Positions 48,814-56,266 of a stretch of 64,000 nucleotides of DNA are shown one piece after another (within the stretch, counting starts at the first letter, position 1; each line of letters starts with the position of its first letter). The notes under the pieces are model-generated. The model had not been told where the DNA came from and did not search any database. It worked only from the letters and a program-made list of their open reading frames with translations. The DNA lies in the NCBI GenBank assembly GCA_028282545.1, contig JANQHT010000079.1, forward strand, positions 1 to 64,000. The letters are read 5' to 3'. The stretch is from Spirochaetales bacterium. GTDB lineage: Bacteria; Spirochaetota; Spirochaetia; DSM-27196; Alkalispirochaetaceae. The position numbers were made by a program, and so were the translations under genes.

Positions 48814-49620
48814 ATGGCGCACCAGGGGGAACACAACAGAATGACGGACAATAACGGAGGGGGCGGCAATGCCGCCCTTCTCGCGTTGGAGATCGAAGAC
48901 CTCACCGTCGCCTATCACAGCAAACCGGCGATCTGGGACGTGGACCTCACGGTGCCGCAGGGCGTCCTCATGGCCCTGGTCGGCCCGAACGGCGCCGGGA
49001 AGAGCACCCTGATCAAGGCGGTGCTGGGGCTCATTCCCCGCGCGGCCGGATCGGTTTCCGTGTTTGGAAAACCGTACGAGCGAGCGCGCGACCTGGTGGG
49101 GTACGTTCCACAGCGCGGCAGCGTCGACTGGGACTTTCCGACGACGGTACTCGACGTGGTCACAATGGGGCTCTACGGCGGTCTCGGGCTGCTCAAGCGC
49201 CCCGGCAAACGCGAACGAGAACTGGCGATGTACGCCCTCGAACAAGTTTCGCTCCAGGATTTTGCCGGCCGCCAGATCAGCCAACTCTCCGGCGGCCAGC
49301 AGCAGCGCACCTTCCTGGCACGCGCGCTCGTCCAGGACGCGCGCCTCTACCTCATGGACGAGCCCTTTGCCGCAGTCGACGCCGTAACCGAACGGGCAAT
49401 CGTTACGATCCTCAAAGAACTGCAACATCGACAACGAACCGTGGTGGTCGTTCACCATGATCTCCAGACGGTGACCGACTATTTCGACTGGACCACGCTG
49501 CTCAACGTCGAGATCGTCGCCTCCGGTCCGACGGACACGACCTTTACTGAGGAAAACCTCAGAAAGACATACGGCGGAAGCATCGCAACCGTGAATGCAA
49601 TCGCCGGCGGGGATTCGTGA
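48814..49620 (+). CDS. Metal ABC transporter ATPase (TroB/YtgB type)
   Basis: 268 residues. GPNGAGKST (Walker A), GYVPQRGSVDWDFPTTVLDV (the Q-loop with the PQR-SVDWDFP stretch typical of Mn/Zn ATPases), LSGGQQQRTFLARAL (signature), LMDEPFAAVD (Walker B) and VVVHHDLQTV (H-loop). ATG 48814 follows GGGGGG; a later ATG at 48841 is possible since the residues between look unstructured. Its stop shares a base with the next permease gene. Confidence 0.92.
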   Translation: MAHQGEHNRMTDNNGGGGNAALLALEIEDLTVAYHSKPAIWDVDLTVPQGVLMALVGPNGAGKSTLIKAVLGLIPRAAGSVSVFGKPYERARDLVGYVPQRGSVDWDFPTTVLDVVTMGLYGGLGLLKRPGKRERELAMYALEQVSLQDFAGRQISQLSGGQQQRTFLARALVQDARLYLMDEPFAAVDAVTERAIVTILKELQHRQRTVVVVHHDLQTVTDYFDWTTLLNVEIVASGPTDTTFTEENLRKTYGGSIATVNAIAGGDS

Positions 49621-50978
49621 TGACGACGACAATCGATGCGCGCAGTTCGTGGCCCCTTATCGTGATCGCGGCAGTCCTGGTCGTGCTCTTTGTCCCGTTC
49701 AGTTCAACCGTGATGGGCGTCCGATACACCTATACCCTGCGGACCGTTGCAATCGGCGGTGCGCTCCTTGGGGCGGTGAGCGGTGCGATCGGTTCGTTCG
49801 CCGTACTGCGGAAGGAGAGCCTGCTCGGTGACGCACTCTCCCACGCGGCACTCCCCGGTGTTGCGGTGGCGTTCCTCGTTGCCGGGCGCGAGTTGGGCGC
49901 ACTCCTGGTGGGCGCCGGTCTCACCAGCCTCCTCGGCGTGGCCGCAATCCGCGTCATGACCGGCTACACGCGGATCAAGGAAGACGCGGCGATGGGCATC
50001 GTCCTCACCGGGTGGTTTGCTGCCGGGATCATGGGCCTCACCTATATCCAGGGTCGCCCCGACGCCAGCCAGGCGGGACTGGACAGCTTTATCTTCGGCC
50101 AGGCGGCATCGATCGTCCGGAGTGACGTTTTCCTCCTTGCCGCGGTGTCGACGGTTGCAATCGTACTTCTGATCACGTTCTGGAAACAGTTCAAACTCAT
50201 CACGTTCAACGCGGAGTTCGCCGGGGCCAACGGGTTCAACGTCACCCTCTGGAGCGCGTTGCTCTCGACACTCGTCGTCGTCGCGATTGTCATGGGCCTG
50301 CAGCTCGCCGGCGTTGTCCTCATGGTGGGCATGCTTATTGCGCCGGGCGTTGCCGCCCGCCAGTGGACGACGAAGCTGGAGGCGATGGTACCGTTGGCAG
50401 CGATCATCGGCGCCGCTGCCGGCGGTATAGGCGCCGTTCTCAGCGCCGTGGATCGAAACCTGCCCACGGGCCCGATGATTATCGTCACGGCGTCGGCGAT
50501 CGTCGCCATCTCCGTTCTCTTTGCGCCCCAGCGCGGTGTGGTGTGGGTGGTGCTCACGCGGTGGCGGGACGCGCGTCGATTTGCGATGCGGACGGTGCTG
50601 CGCGACGTATACCACTACGTGCACGACCATAGCGCCAGCGTAGCGGGAGTGCCCGATTCGTTTATCGCGGGTGTTCGGGGAAGGCCGGGCAGGCGCGCGC
50701 TCAACCGGCTGCTGGCGCGGCGCATGCTGCGCAAAACGATCGACGCCGACACGGGGACGCGCTGGAACCTCACCGAGACGGGGCAACGCGTGGCCTCGGA
50801 GGACGCCCGCAACCAGAGCCTGTGGGACATGTACCGCGAGGCCGGTCTGCGCCTCGATCTTCCGGTGATCGCCGAGCAGCGGGACCGCGACATCCGTGCA
50901 CTCCTCCCTCCGCAAGCGATCGACGCGTTGACCGATCTGCTCGGCGACAAGGAGGGAGAGCCGCGTGTACGGTATTGA
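49620..50978 (+). CDS. Metal ABC permease fused to a DtxR-like repressor domain (YtgCR-like)
   Basis: 452 residues. The first 310 form a TroC/ZnuB-type permease with eight or nine membrane segments (LGDALSHAALPGVAVAFL, LQLAGVVLMVGMLIAPGVAA). Residues about 320-452 are soluble and resemble a DtxR/MntR repressor: a winged helix (ALNRLLARRMLRKTIDADTG then WNLTETGQRVA) followed by dimer-helix text (NQSLWDMYREAGLRL...). In Chlamydia trachomatis the equivalent YtgCR is cut to free the iron-dependent repressor YtgR. The same may hold here. GTG 49617 is an alternative start next to ATG 49620. Confidence 0.87.
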   Translation: MTTTIDARSSWPLIVIAAVLVVLFVPFSSTVMGVRYTYTLRTVAIGGALLGAVSGAIGSFAVLRKESLLGDALSHAALPGVAVAFLVAGRELGALLVGAGLTSLLGVAAIRVMTGYTRIKEDAAMGIVLTGWFAAGIMGLTYIQGRPDASQAGLDSFIFGQAASIVRSDVFLLAAVSTVAIVLLITFWKQFKLITFNAEFAGANGFNVTLWSALLSTLVVVAIVMGLQLAGVVLMVGMLIAPGVAARQWTTKLEAMVPLAAIIGAAAGGIGAVLSAVDRNLPTGPMIIVTASAIVAISVLFAPQRGVVWVVLTRWRDARRFAMRTVLRDVYHYVHDHSASVAGVPDSFIAGVRGRPGRRALNRLLARRMLRKTIDADTGTRWNLTETGQRVASEDARNQSLWDMYREAGLRLDLPVIAEQRDRDIRALLPPQAIDALTDLLGDKEGEPRVRY

Positions 50979-52383
50979 ACAACTCCTCGTGGAACTCGCA
51001 ACACGGCTCGCCTCGATCGAGGCGGTCAACGCTTTTTTCCGCGACCCGCGAACGACGGCGCGTGTTGTCGGCGTCCTGATCGCGATTCCCGCGGGCATGC
51101 TCGGATCTTTTCTGCTGCTGCGCGGCATGGCGCTCACAAGCGACGCCATCAGCCACACGGTACTCCTGGGAATCGTCGTTGCCTTTATAATCATGACGCG
51201 CTTCTTCCGCATGGAACCGGACCTCTCGTCGCCGTGGCTCATCATCGGGGCCGCCGGTGCCGGTGTGGTAACGGTCATCCTGACCGAACTCGTCCAGGCG
51301 TCGGGACTGATGAAGCAGGACGCGGCGCTCGGGTTGGCCTTTCCATTTCTCTTTGCGCTTGCCGTGATATTCGTGGCGCGCTACGTCGAGAACGTGCATA
51401 TGGATGAGGACGCGGTGATGGTGGGTGAGATCGGTGTAGCCTGGGCCAACACGAACAGCCATCCGATCGGCGATTACGAATCGGTGGTAATTACCGCCGA
51501 CGACCCGCGCGCGGAAATCGTCCGCCGGTGCGTCAACTGCGTGCGTGACCAGATCAACCCGCGCGACCCGGCCGCGGAATTCATCGAGGTCTGCTCCAAT
51601 TGCGGCGAGTACTCCCCCGGGGAGGCGTATCGCGCCGGCTTCACCACCGTTCGCCCCGTCCTCGTCTACTGGCCGAAGTCGGTAACAGTTGCCCTCGTCA
51701 TGGCTCTCGTTGCGTCACTGTTCATCGCGATCTTTTTCAAGGAACTCAAGATCACGACGTTCGACCCGGAACTGGCGCGAAGCCTCGGATACCGGCCAAC
51801 GGCGTTGAACTACGCGCTGATGGTTGTCGTGAGCCTTGTGGCGGTAGGGGCGTTCGACGCCGTGGGATCCATCCTGGTCATCGCCTTTTTCATCATTCCC
51901 GCGGCCACGGCGTACCTGCTGACGAACCGTCTCTCCCGTATGGTCGCTTTGAGCGCCGCCCTCGGCTCGGCAGGCGCGTTCTGGGGCTACGATCTGGCGC
52001 GGGGGCGGCTCTTCGGTGTCCTCCCGCTCCCGGGCGACTGGGACACGTCGATCTCGGCGTCGATGGTCATCATGATGATGGTTCTCTTCGTGGTAGTGCT
52101 GCTGGCCTCACCCCGGTCCGGGCTCGTCGCGGTGTGGGCGCGCCGGCGGCGCCAGCGCCGCACCTTTGTCGACATGGTGCTCCTCGGTCACCTGGACCAC
52201 CACATTAACCGTGTGTTCAGCCGCGAGTCGCTCGAGGCGCACATCGGATGGCAGCCGGAGAAGCTCGCGGCCGTGCTCGACCGGCTGGAACGGAGCGGGC
52301 GCATCGAAATCGACGCCGGCCGCATCAACATCTCGCGGCGCGGCCACACATCGCTGGCGGCGTTCCGCGCGTCAACCACCTGA
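50965..52383 (+). CDS. Second metal ABC permease with zinc-ribbon insert and C-terminal winged helix
   Basis: 472 residues. The membrane core (FLLLRGMALTSDAISHTVLL, VGAFDAVGSILVIAFFIIPA) is a TroD/YtgD-type permease. An insert of about 80 residues in one loop contains Cys189, Cys192, Cys210 and Cys213 (RRCVNCVRDQ and EVCSNCGEYS), spaced like a zinc ribbon. After the last helix a soluble tail (VLLGHLDHHINRVF, LAAVLDRLERSGRIEIDAGR) looks like a winged helix. Usual family length is near 300. GTG 50965 overlaps the previous gene and has AAGGAGGGAG upstream. It forms the channel with the neighbouring permease; the insert may sense metal. Confidence 0.85.
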   Translation: MYGIEQLLVELATRLASIEAVNAFFRDPRTTARVVGVLIAIPAGMLGSFLLLRGMALTSDAISHTVLLGIVVAFIIMTRFFRMEPDLSSPWLIIGAAGAGVVTVILTELVQASGLMKQDAALGLAFPFLFALAVIFVARYVENVHMDEDAVMVGEIGVAWANTNSHPIGDYESVVITADDPRAEIVRRCVNCVRDQINPRDPAAEFIEVCSNCGEYSPGEAYRAGFTTVRPVLVYWPKSVTVALVMALVASLFIAIFFKELKITTFDPELARSLGYRPTALNYALMVVVSLVAVGAFDAVGSILVIAFFIIPAATAYLLTNRLSRMVALSAALGSAGAFWGYDLARGRLFGVLPLPGDWDTSISASMVIMMMVLFVVVLLASPRSGLVAVWARRRRQRRTFVDMVLLGHLDHHINRVFSRESLEAHIGWQPEKLAAVLDRLERSGRIEIDAGRINISRRGHTSLAAFRASTT

Positions 52384-52396
52384 ATCCGAACGGGTC

Positions 52397-52424
52397 GTGC
52401 AGTGACGGCGCGCTACCACTGCAC
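52397..52424. terminator. Weak hairpin at a convergent gene end
   Basis: GTGCAGTG and CACTGCAC pair perfectly around a 12-base loop, between the permease stop and the last codons of the convergent exported protein. No T run follows on either side, so it is at best a weak terminator. Confidence 0.35.
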
Positions 52425-53630
52425 CGTCGGGTCCAGCTTGATGCCGACCCAGCCGGCGGGGTCGGCCATGTCCTGCGCAATACGCCCTAGCGCGACGTCG
52501 TCGGTGAGTTCGGCAACGAGCCAACGGCGCCCCTCGTAGGGGAAACGCGCCCCCTCTCCGGCCATGTCGATTCCCACCATGGCGTGGCTGTAGACGTTAC
52601 TGACCATGAGGATCGCGTCAAACCCCAACTGGTGGAGAATCGTGGCGTAGACGATACCCAGGCTGTCGCAATCACCGGCAAACTCGGTAAGACACGCGCC
52701 GGGAGTCATGAAGTCACTGAGGCCCCGGGCGCGCTTGTAGGTTGCCGACTGCAGCCACGCCAGGATGTGGGCGGGCATCTCGTCCCGGGAGAGTCCCGAG
52801 CGAACCGCTTCCACGTAGATCGCCTCGGAAAGCGGCGCAAGGCGTTCGAAGTTTTCCCGGTACACCAGGCGGTAATAGCGGCGCCAGGCGTTCACCCACG
52901 GTGAGCTTGTGTCTCCCGGCATGCCCATCGGCGTGAACCGGGAGAGGATCCGCGCTTCCCGCTCCACCAGGACGGCCGCGGCGTCGATATGATCGGCGCC
53001 GGCCAGCATTGGAGGCATCGCGAAGGAAGTGCCGCCGGGGAGCGCAAGGGTCGGGGCGGCGTCGCCGGCAATGTAGTCCCCGTCCTCCCAGGGCAGGAAG
53101 AACTGGCTCACCGGCCCCGGAACGTTACGTGTAGCCGCCGTCGGCGAGAAGCTGTCCAGCGCTGAAAGCAGGTAGTCGTGCAACTGCTGGTAGTACTCCT
53201 CGGCGGCAAAGGCCATCACGACGAAGTCGAAGTCGGTCCGGTTCACCATTGACATGTACCCACGGACCGGCACGCTACCCCCGACAAAGGCGTAATCGGC
53301 GAAGATGGCGAAATCGCGATTGTACCGGTACGGTGCGGCATCGCCGCCGGCGCCGAAGGTGCCGCGAACGTATTCATCGATCTCTTCGACGGTGACGAAC
53401 TGGCTTCCCGGGAACGAGACCACCTGGAAGACGGCCACGCGGTCGGGATCGGTAAAACTCACCAGTGAGGTGTTTTCCGCCTCCAGCAACTCCCAACCCA
53501 CGGGAATATCAACGACGTACTCGAAATCGGGGTTGTAAAAGACGGTCTGGGCCGCCGCGACGTCCGGCCAAGCGAACGCCACCAGCGCCAGAATCGGAAC
53601 CACGATCGTTTGCCCTAGGCGCGTTTGCAA
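52413..53630 (-). CDS. Exported transglutaminase-like protein
   Basis: 405 residues. A signal peptide (QTIVVPILALVAFAWPDVAA) is followed by a beta-rich N-terminal domain (YVVDIPVGWELLEAENTSLV, resembling PsbP/DUF1795-like folds). Near the C-terminus TEFAGDCDSLGIVYATILHQ and VSNVYSHAMVGIDM give the Cys-then-His pattern of transglutaminase-like cysteine proteins (cf. papain-like fold), with a possible third residue in WLVAELTD. No similar gene is in the window. It is convergent with the metal operon and divergent from aroA; its target is not known. Confidence 0.65.
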   Translation of the reverse strand: MQTRLGQTIVVPILALVAFAWPDVAAAQTVFYNPDFEYVVDIPVGWELLEAENTSLVSFTDPDRVAVFQVVSFPGSQFVTVEEIDEYVRGTFGAGGDAAPYRYNRDFAIFADYAFVGGSVPVRGYMSMVNRTDFDFVVMAFAAEEYYQQLHDYLLSALDSFSPTAATRNVPGPVSQFFLPWEDGDYIAGDAAPTLALPGGTSFAMPPMLAGADHIDAAAVLVEREARILSRFTPMGMPGDTSSPWVNAWRRYYRLVYRENFERLAPLSEAIYVEAVRSGLSRDEMPAHILAWLQSATYKRARGLSDFMTPGACLTEFAGDCDSLGIVYATILHQLGFDAILMVSNVYSHAMVGIDMAGEGARFPYEGRRWLVAELTDDVALGRIAQDMADPAGWVGIKLDPTVQW

Positions 53631-53676
53631 AACTACACTCTCCTGTCTACTATGGTCGGCACGGGAGGTACGAAGA

Positions 53677-54975
53677 GTGACTCACCAACGCACGGTGACG
53701 CCGGGTGCGCTGCACGGTGCGGTTACGGTTCCCTCGTCAAAGTCACACTCCATTCGCGCGCTTCTGCTGGCAGCGTGGGCGGAGGGAGAATCCACGCTCA
53801 AGAACGTTCTCGATTCCGGTGACACACGGAGCTGCATCGGAGCGATTTGTGCACTCGGAGCGCGCGTGGAGATCATCGGCGAAGTACCAACTGGGCTGGA
53901 GGTCAGGGTGCGCGGCATGGCACGGAGAACCGCCGCAACAGCCATCGATGTCGGCAACAGCGGCACAACGCTCTACCTGACAACGGCTCTGGCCGCCACG
54001 TTGGACGTCACCGTCCGGTTCGACGGCGACGAGAGTATCCGCGGCCGCTCCGCGGCGCCGCTGCTCGCGGCACTGTCCGATCTCGGCGCCACGGTCGTCG
54101 AACATGGCGCGCCGGGTTGCACGCCCTTCGAAATCACCGGCCCCCTCTCCGCGGGACCAACGTCCATTGAATGTCGTACGTCCCAGTACCTGTCGGCGCT
54201 GCTCCTCGCAACGCCGTTGGCGCACACCGCTGCCGGCGATTCAACGACGATTGAGGTTCCGTTGCTCTTCGAGGCGCCTTACGTGGATATCACCACCGCC
54301 TGGCTCGACCGGCAGCGAATCCGCTATGAGCGAGACGGGTACGCCCGCTTTGTGGTGCCCGCGGAACAACGCTATCGCCCGTTGACCGCGATCGTTCCCG
54401 GGGACTTCTCGTCCGCAACGTTCTGGTTTGTGGCCGGCGCCTTGTCCGCCGGCGGTCTTTCGATCGCCGGCCTCAACCCGGACGACGTTCAAGGCGACAA
54501 GGGCGTCCTGGACATCCTTTCGACAATGGGAGCGTCGGTAACGTGGCGAACTGTTGACGGGGCCCCCATGTGCTACGTGGCGGGTCCCCTCACCGGGGGC
54601 GGGACCTTCGACCTCAACGCGATGCCCGACGCGCTCCCGGCCCTGGCCGTCGCGGCGTGTTTCGCCGGCGACGTCGTGGAACTATCCAACGTGTCCCAGG
54701 CTCGTATCAAGGAAACGGACCGCATTGCGGTCATGGCGGCGGAACTCGCACGCCTCGGTGCCGCGATCGAAGAGCGCCCCGACGGGCTGCGTATCACACC
54801 CCATCACCTGACCGGCGGAACGGTTCACTCCCACGGCGATCACCGCGTGGCGATGGCACTCGCCGTCGCCGGGGCCTACGCCGACGGTGCCGTCACCATC
54901 GACAGGGCAGACGCCGCGGCGGTTACCTACCCGGCGTTCTTTACGGAATTCGCGCGTCTCCAAGAAACCGGATGA
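53677..54975 (+). CDS. aroA: 3-phosphoshikimate 1-carboxyvinyltransferase (EPSP synthase)
   Basis: 432 residues, the standard AroA length. PSSKSHSIRALLLAAWAEGE binds shikimate phosphate, DVGNSGTTLYLTTALAA is the family motif, RTSQYLSALLLATPL and ADGAVTIDRAD follow, and RIKETDRIAVMAAELARLGA carries catalytic acidic and basic residues. It joins shikimate 3-phosphate with PEP in aromatic amino-acid synthesis. Translation starts at GTG 53677 after GGGAGG. Other shikimate genes are not nearby; only the HAD phosphatase overlaps it by ATGA. Confidence 0.93.
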   Translation: MTHQRTVTPGALHGAVTVPSSKSHSIRALLLAAWAEGESTLKNVLDSGDTRSCIGAICALGARVEIIGEVPTGLEVRVRGMARRTAATAIDVGNSGTTLYLTTALAATLDVTVRFDGDESIRGRSAAPLLAALSDLGATVVEHGAPGCTPFEITGPLSAGPTSIECRTSQYLSALLLATPLAHTAAGDSTTIEVPLLFEAPYVDITTAWLDRQRIRYERDGYARFVVPAEQRYRPLTAIVPGDFSSATFWFVAGALSAGGLSIAGLNPDDVQGDKGVLDILSTMGASVTWRTVDGAPMCYVAGPLTGGGTFDLNAMPDALPALAVAACFAGDVVELSNVSQARIKETDRIAVMAAELARLGAAIEERPDGLRITPHHLTGGTVHSHGDHRVAMALAVAGAYADGAVTIDRADAAAVTYPAFFTEFARLQETG

Positions 54976-55646
54976 GTGTCCTGGAAGAACTCGTTCACCG
55001 GGCGCGGATACACGTGTTCGACGTGGACCACACCCTCACGCGTCACTCGACGGGGCGGTTCTTCGTGGAGGAGGGGTGGCGGTCGGGGGACTTCCGATTC
55101 GGGACGCTTGCCTCGGTGCCGTTTTATTACCTGTTGTATCGTCTCGGTACCATAAGTCTCGCCACGGTCGACCGGGAGGTTCGGTTTGTGGCGGGCAAAA
55201 GCCGGAAGCATCTCGAACGCATTGCGCGCCGGTCGTTCAATCGCCGGGTACGGCAGAATATCTACTCCGCCGCCCGTGAACACGTTCGCCGGATCCTGGA
55301 CGCGGGCGGGCGCATACTGGCAGCGAGCACCTCCTTCGACTTCATCCTGGCACCGTTGCTCGAGGACATGGCGATTCGCGAGGCGATCGCGACGGTGGCC
55401 GAGTTCGACGCCGGGGTGGCGACGGGACTACTCGACGGGGGCCCGTGCTACGGAACGAACAAGCGGGACCGGACACTATCACGCGTCCGGGAACTCGGAT
55501 TCGAACCGGGAGATTGCGCGTTTTACACAGACAGCTTTCACGACCTTCCGCTACTGGCGGAGGTGGGCCACCCGGTGGCGGTTCACCCGGACCGGCGGCT
55601 ACGACGTGTGGCGAAGTTCGAGGATTGGCCGATCGTTTGCTGGTAA
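54972..55646 (+). CDS. HAD-family phosphatase (SerB-like, HAD-IB)
   Basis: 224 residues. HVFDVDHTLTRHS is HAD motif I (the nucleophile Asp and the general acid), LAASTSFDF motif II, the Lys in GTNKRDRTL motif III and YTDSFHDLPLL motif IV. The cap between I and II is helical, as in HAD-IB enzymes related to phosphoserine phosphatase. The start overlaps the aroA stop (ATGA). The substrate is likely a small phosphomonoester; the sequence does not say which. The following 386-base gap holds a repeat element and an iron-type box. Confidence 0.82.
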   Translation: MSVLEELVHRARIHVFDVDHTLTRHSTGRFFVEEGWRSGDFRFGTLASVPFYYLLYRLGTISLATVDREVRFVAGKSRKHLERIARRSFNRRVRQNIYSAAREHVRRILDAGGRILAASTSFDFILAPLLEDMAIREAIATVAEFDAGVATGLLDGGPCYGTNKRDRTLSRVRELGFEPGDCAFYTDSFHDLPLLAEVGHPVAVHPDRRLRRVAKFEDWPIVCW

Positions 55647-55745
55647 GCGTTGCACCAGCATTACCGGTCTAACACAGTAGCAAATCTCAGTATGGACGGA
55701 GGGTGCCGAGCCCTCCGACGATTTTGTCTCCGTCAAAGGACAGGT

Positions 55746-55920
55746 AGTTCTCATGTTGGTGATCACATGGCCGATTGGAAGTGAATAGCACTAGGCGTGT
55801 CCGGGAGGAAGAACAAAACGCGACTCTGCAGCGTAGCGAAGCCAAGCGTTTTGTTCTTCCTTCCGGAGGCAGCCATGAAGAGAACCGCGCCGAGGGTATG
55901 TGATCTCCAACATGAGAACT
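55746..55920. repeat. Nested inverted-repeat element, copy 2 (175 bp, inverted)
   Basis: Outer arms (55746-55768 and 55898-55920, 23 bases with one mismatch) and inner arms (55801-55821 and 55846-55866, 21 bases with one mismatch) surround a 24-base loop that is the reverse complement of the copy-1 loop with a few changes. So this copy is inverted relative to 47285-47461. In both the core arms contain GAACAAAACGC. Between copies the outer arm differs at several places, and most changes are mirrored in the opposite arm, so the pairing is kept. It sits between the HAD gene and feoA. Confidence 0.8.
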
Positions 55921-55966
55921 GCTACTAACACAGCCTTTGGGTTGACCGCCCACCGGGGCCATGGTA

Positions 55967-55986
55967 AAGTTTGGACATACTAACAA
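55967..55986. promoter_or_regulatory. Iron-type box before feoAB
   Basis: AAGTTTGGACATACTAACAA keeps the left half and CTAAC core of the palindrome found at 41612, 42836 and 43829. It is 47 bases upstream of the feoA start. A second degenerate copy (GATAACTCGTACTAATTAG) follows at once. Position before feoAB is strong circumstantial support for iron control. Confidence 0.6.
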
Positions 55987-56032
55987 TGATAACTCGTACT
56001 AATTAGAGCTGGGTTGTTGCCGGGAGGAGTCG

Positions 56033-56266
56033 ATGGTTGTTTTGAGTTCGCTGACCGTGGGGGATCGGGGAAAGATCGTCGGGTACGCGGAGGGAGAGAA
56101 AGGGTACCGGGCGAAATTGCTCTCCATGGGCGTTACGCCGGGGACGGATTTCTCCGTTGTTCGTCTCGCGCCGCTTGGAGATCCGGTTGAACTGGAGATC
56201 CGAGGCTACCGCCTATCGTTGCGAAAGGCCGAAAGCAATGTCGTCATGGTGGAGGTACAACAATGA
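56033..56266 (+). CDS. feoA: FeoA, SH3-like iron-transport accessory
   Basis: 77 residues. GDRGKIVGYAEGEKGYRAKL then LSMGVTPGTDFSVVRLAPLG, DPVELEIRGYRLSLRK is a full FeoA SH3-like barrel. It binds to FeoB on the cytoplasmic side and is needed for ferrous iron uptake. A GGGAGGAG site precedes the ATG. The stop overlaps the feoB start (ATGA). An iron-type box precedes the operon. Confidence 0.93.
   Translation: MVVLSSLTVGDRGKIVGYAEGEKGYRAKLLSMGVTPGTDFSVVRLAPLGDPVELEIRGYRLSLRKAESNVVMVEVQQ

Noticed and set aside
49704-51278. A 524-codon minus-strand frame
   Set aside because: Antisense to the two metal permeases; charged and repetitive, typical for the reverse of membrane protein genes.
47285-55920. 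Paired repeats as composite transposon ends
   Set aside because: The copies are inverted and 8 kb apart but enclose housekeeping-like genes (aroA, metal ABC operon) and no transposase, and each copy is itself a closed palindrome.
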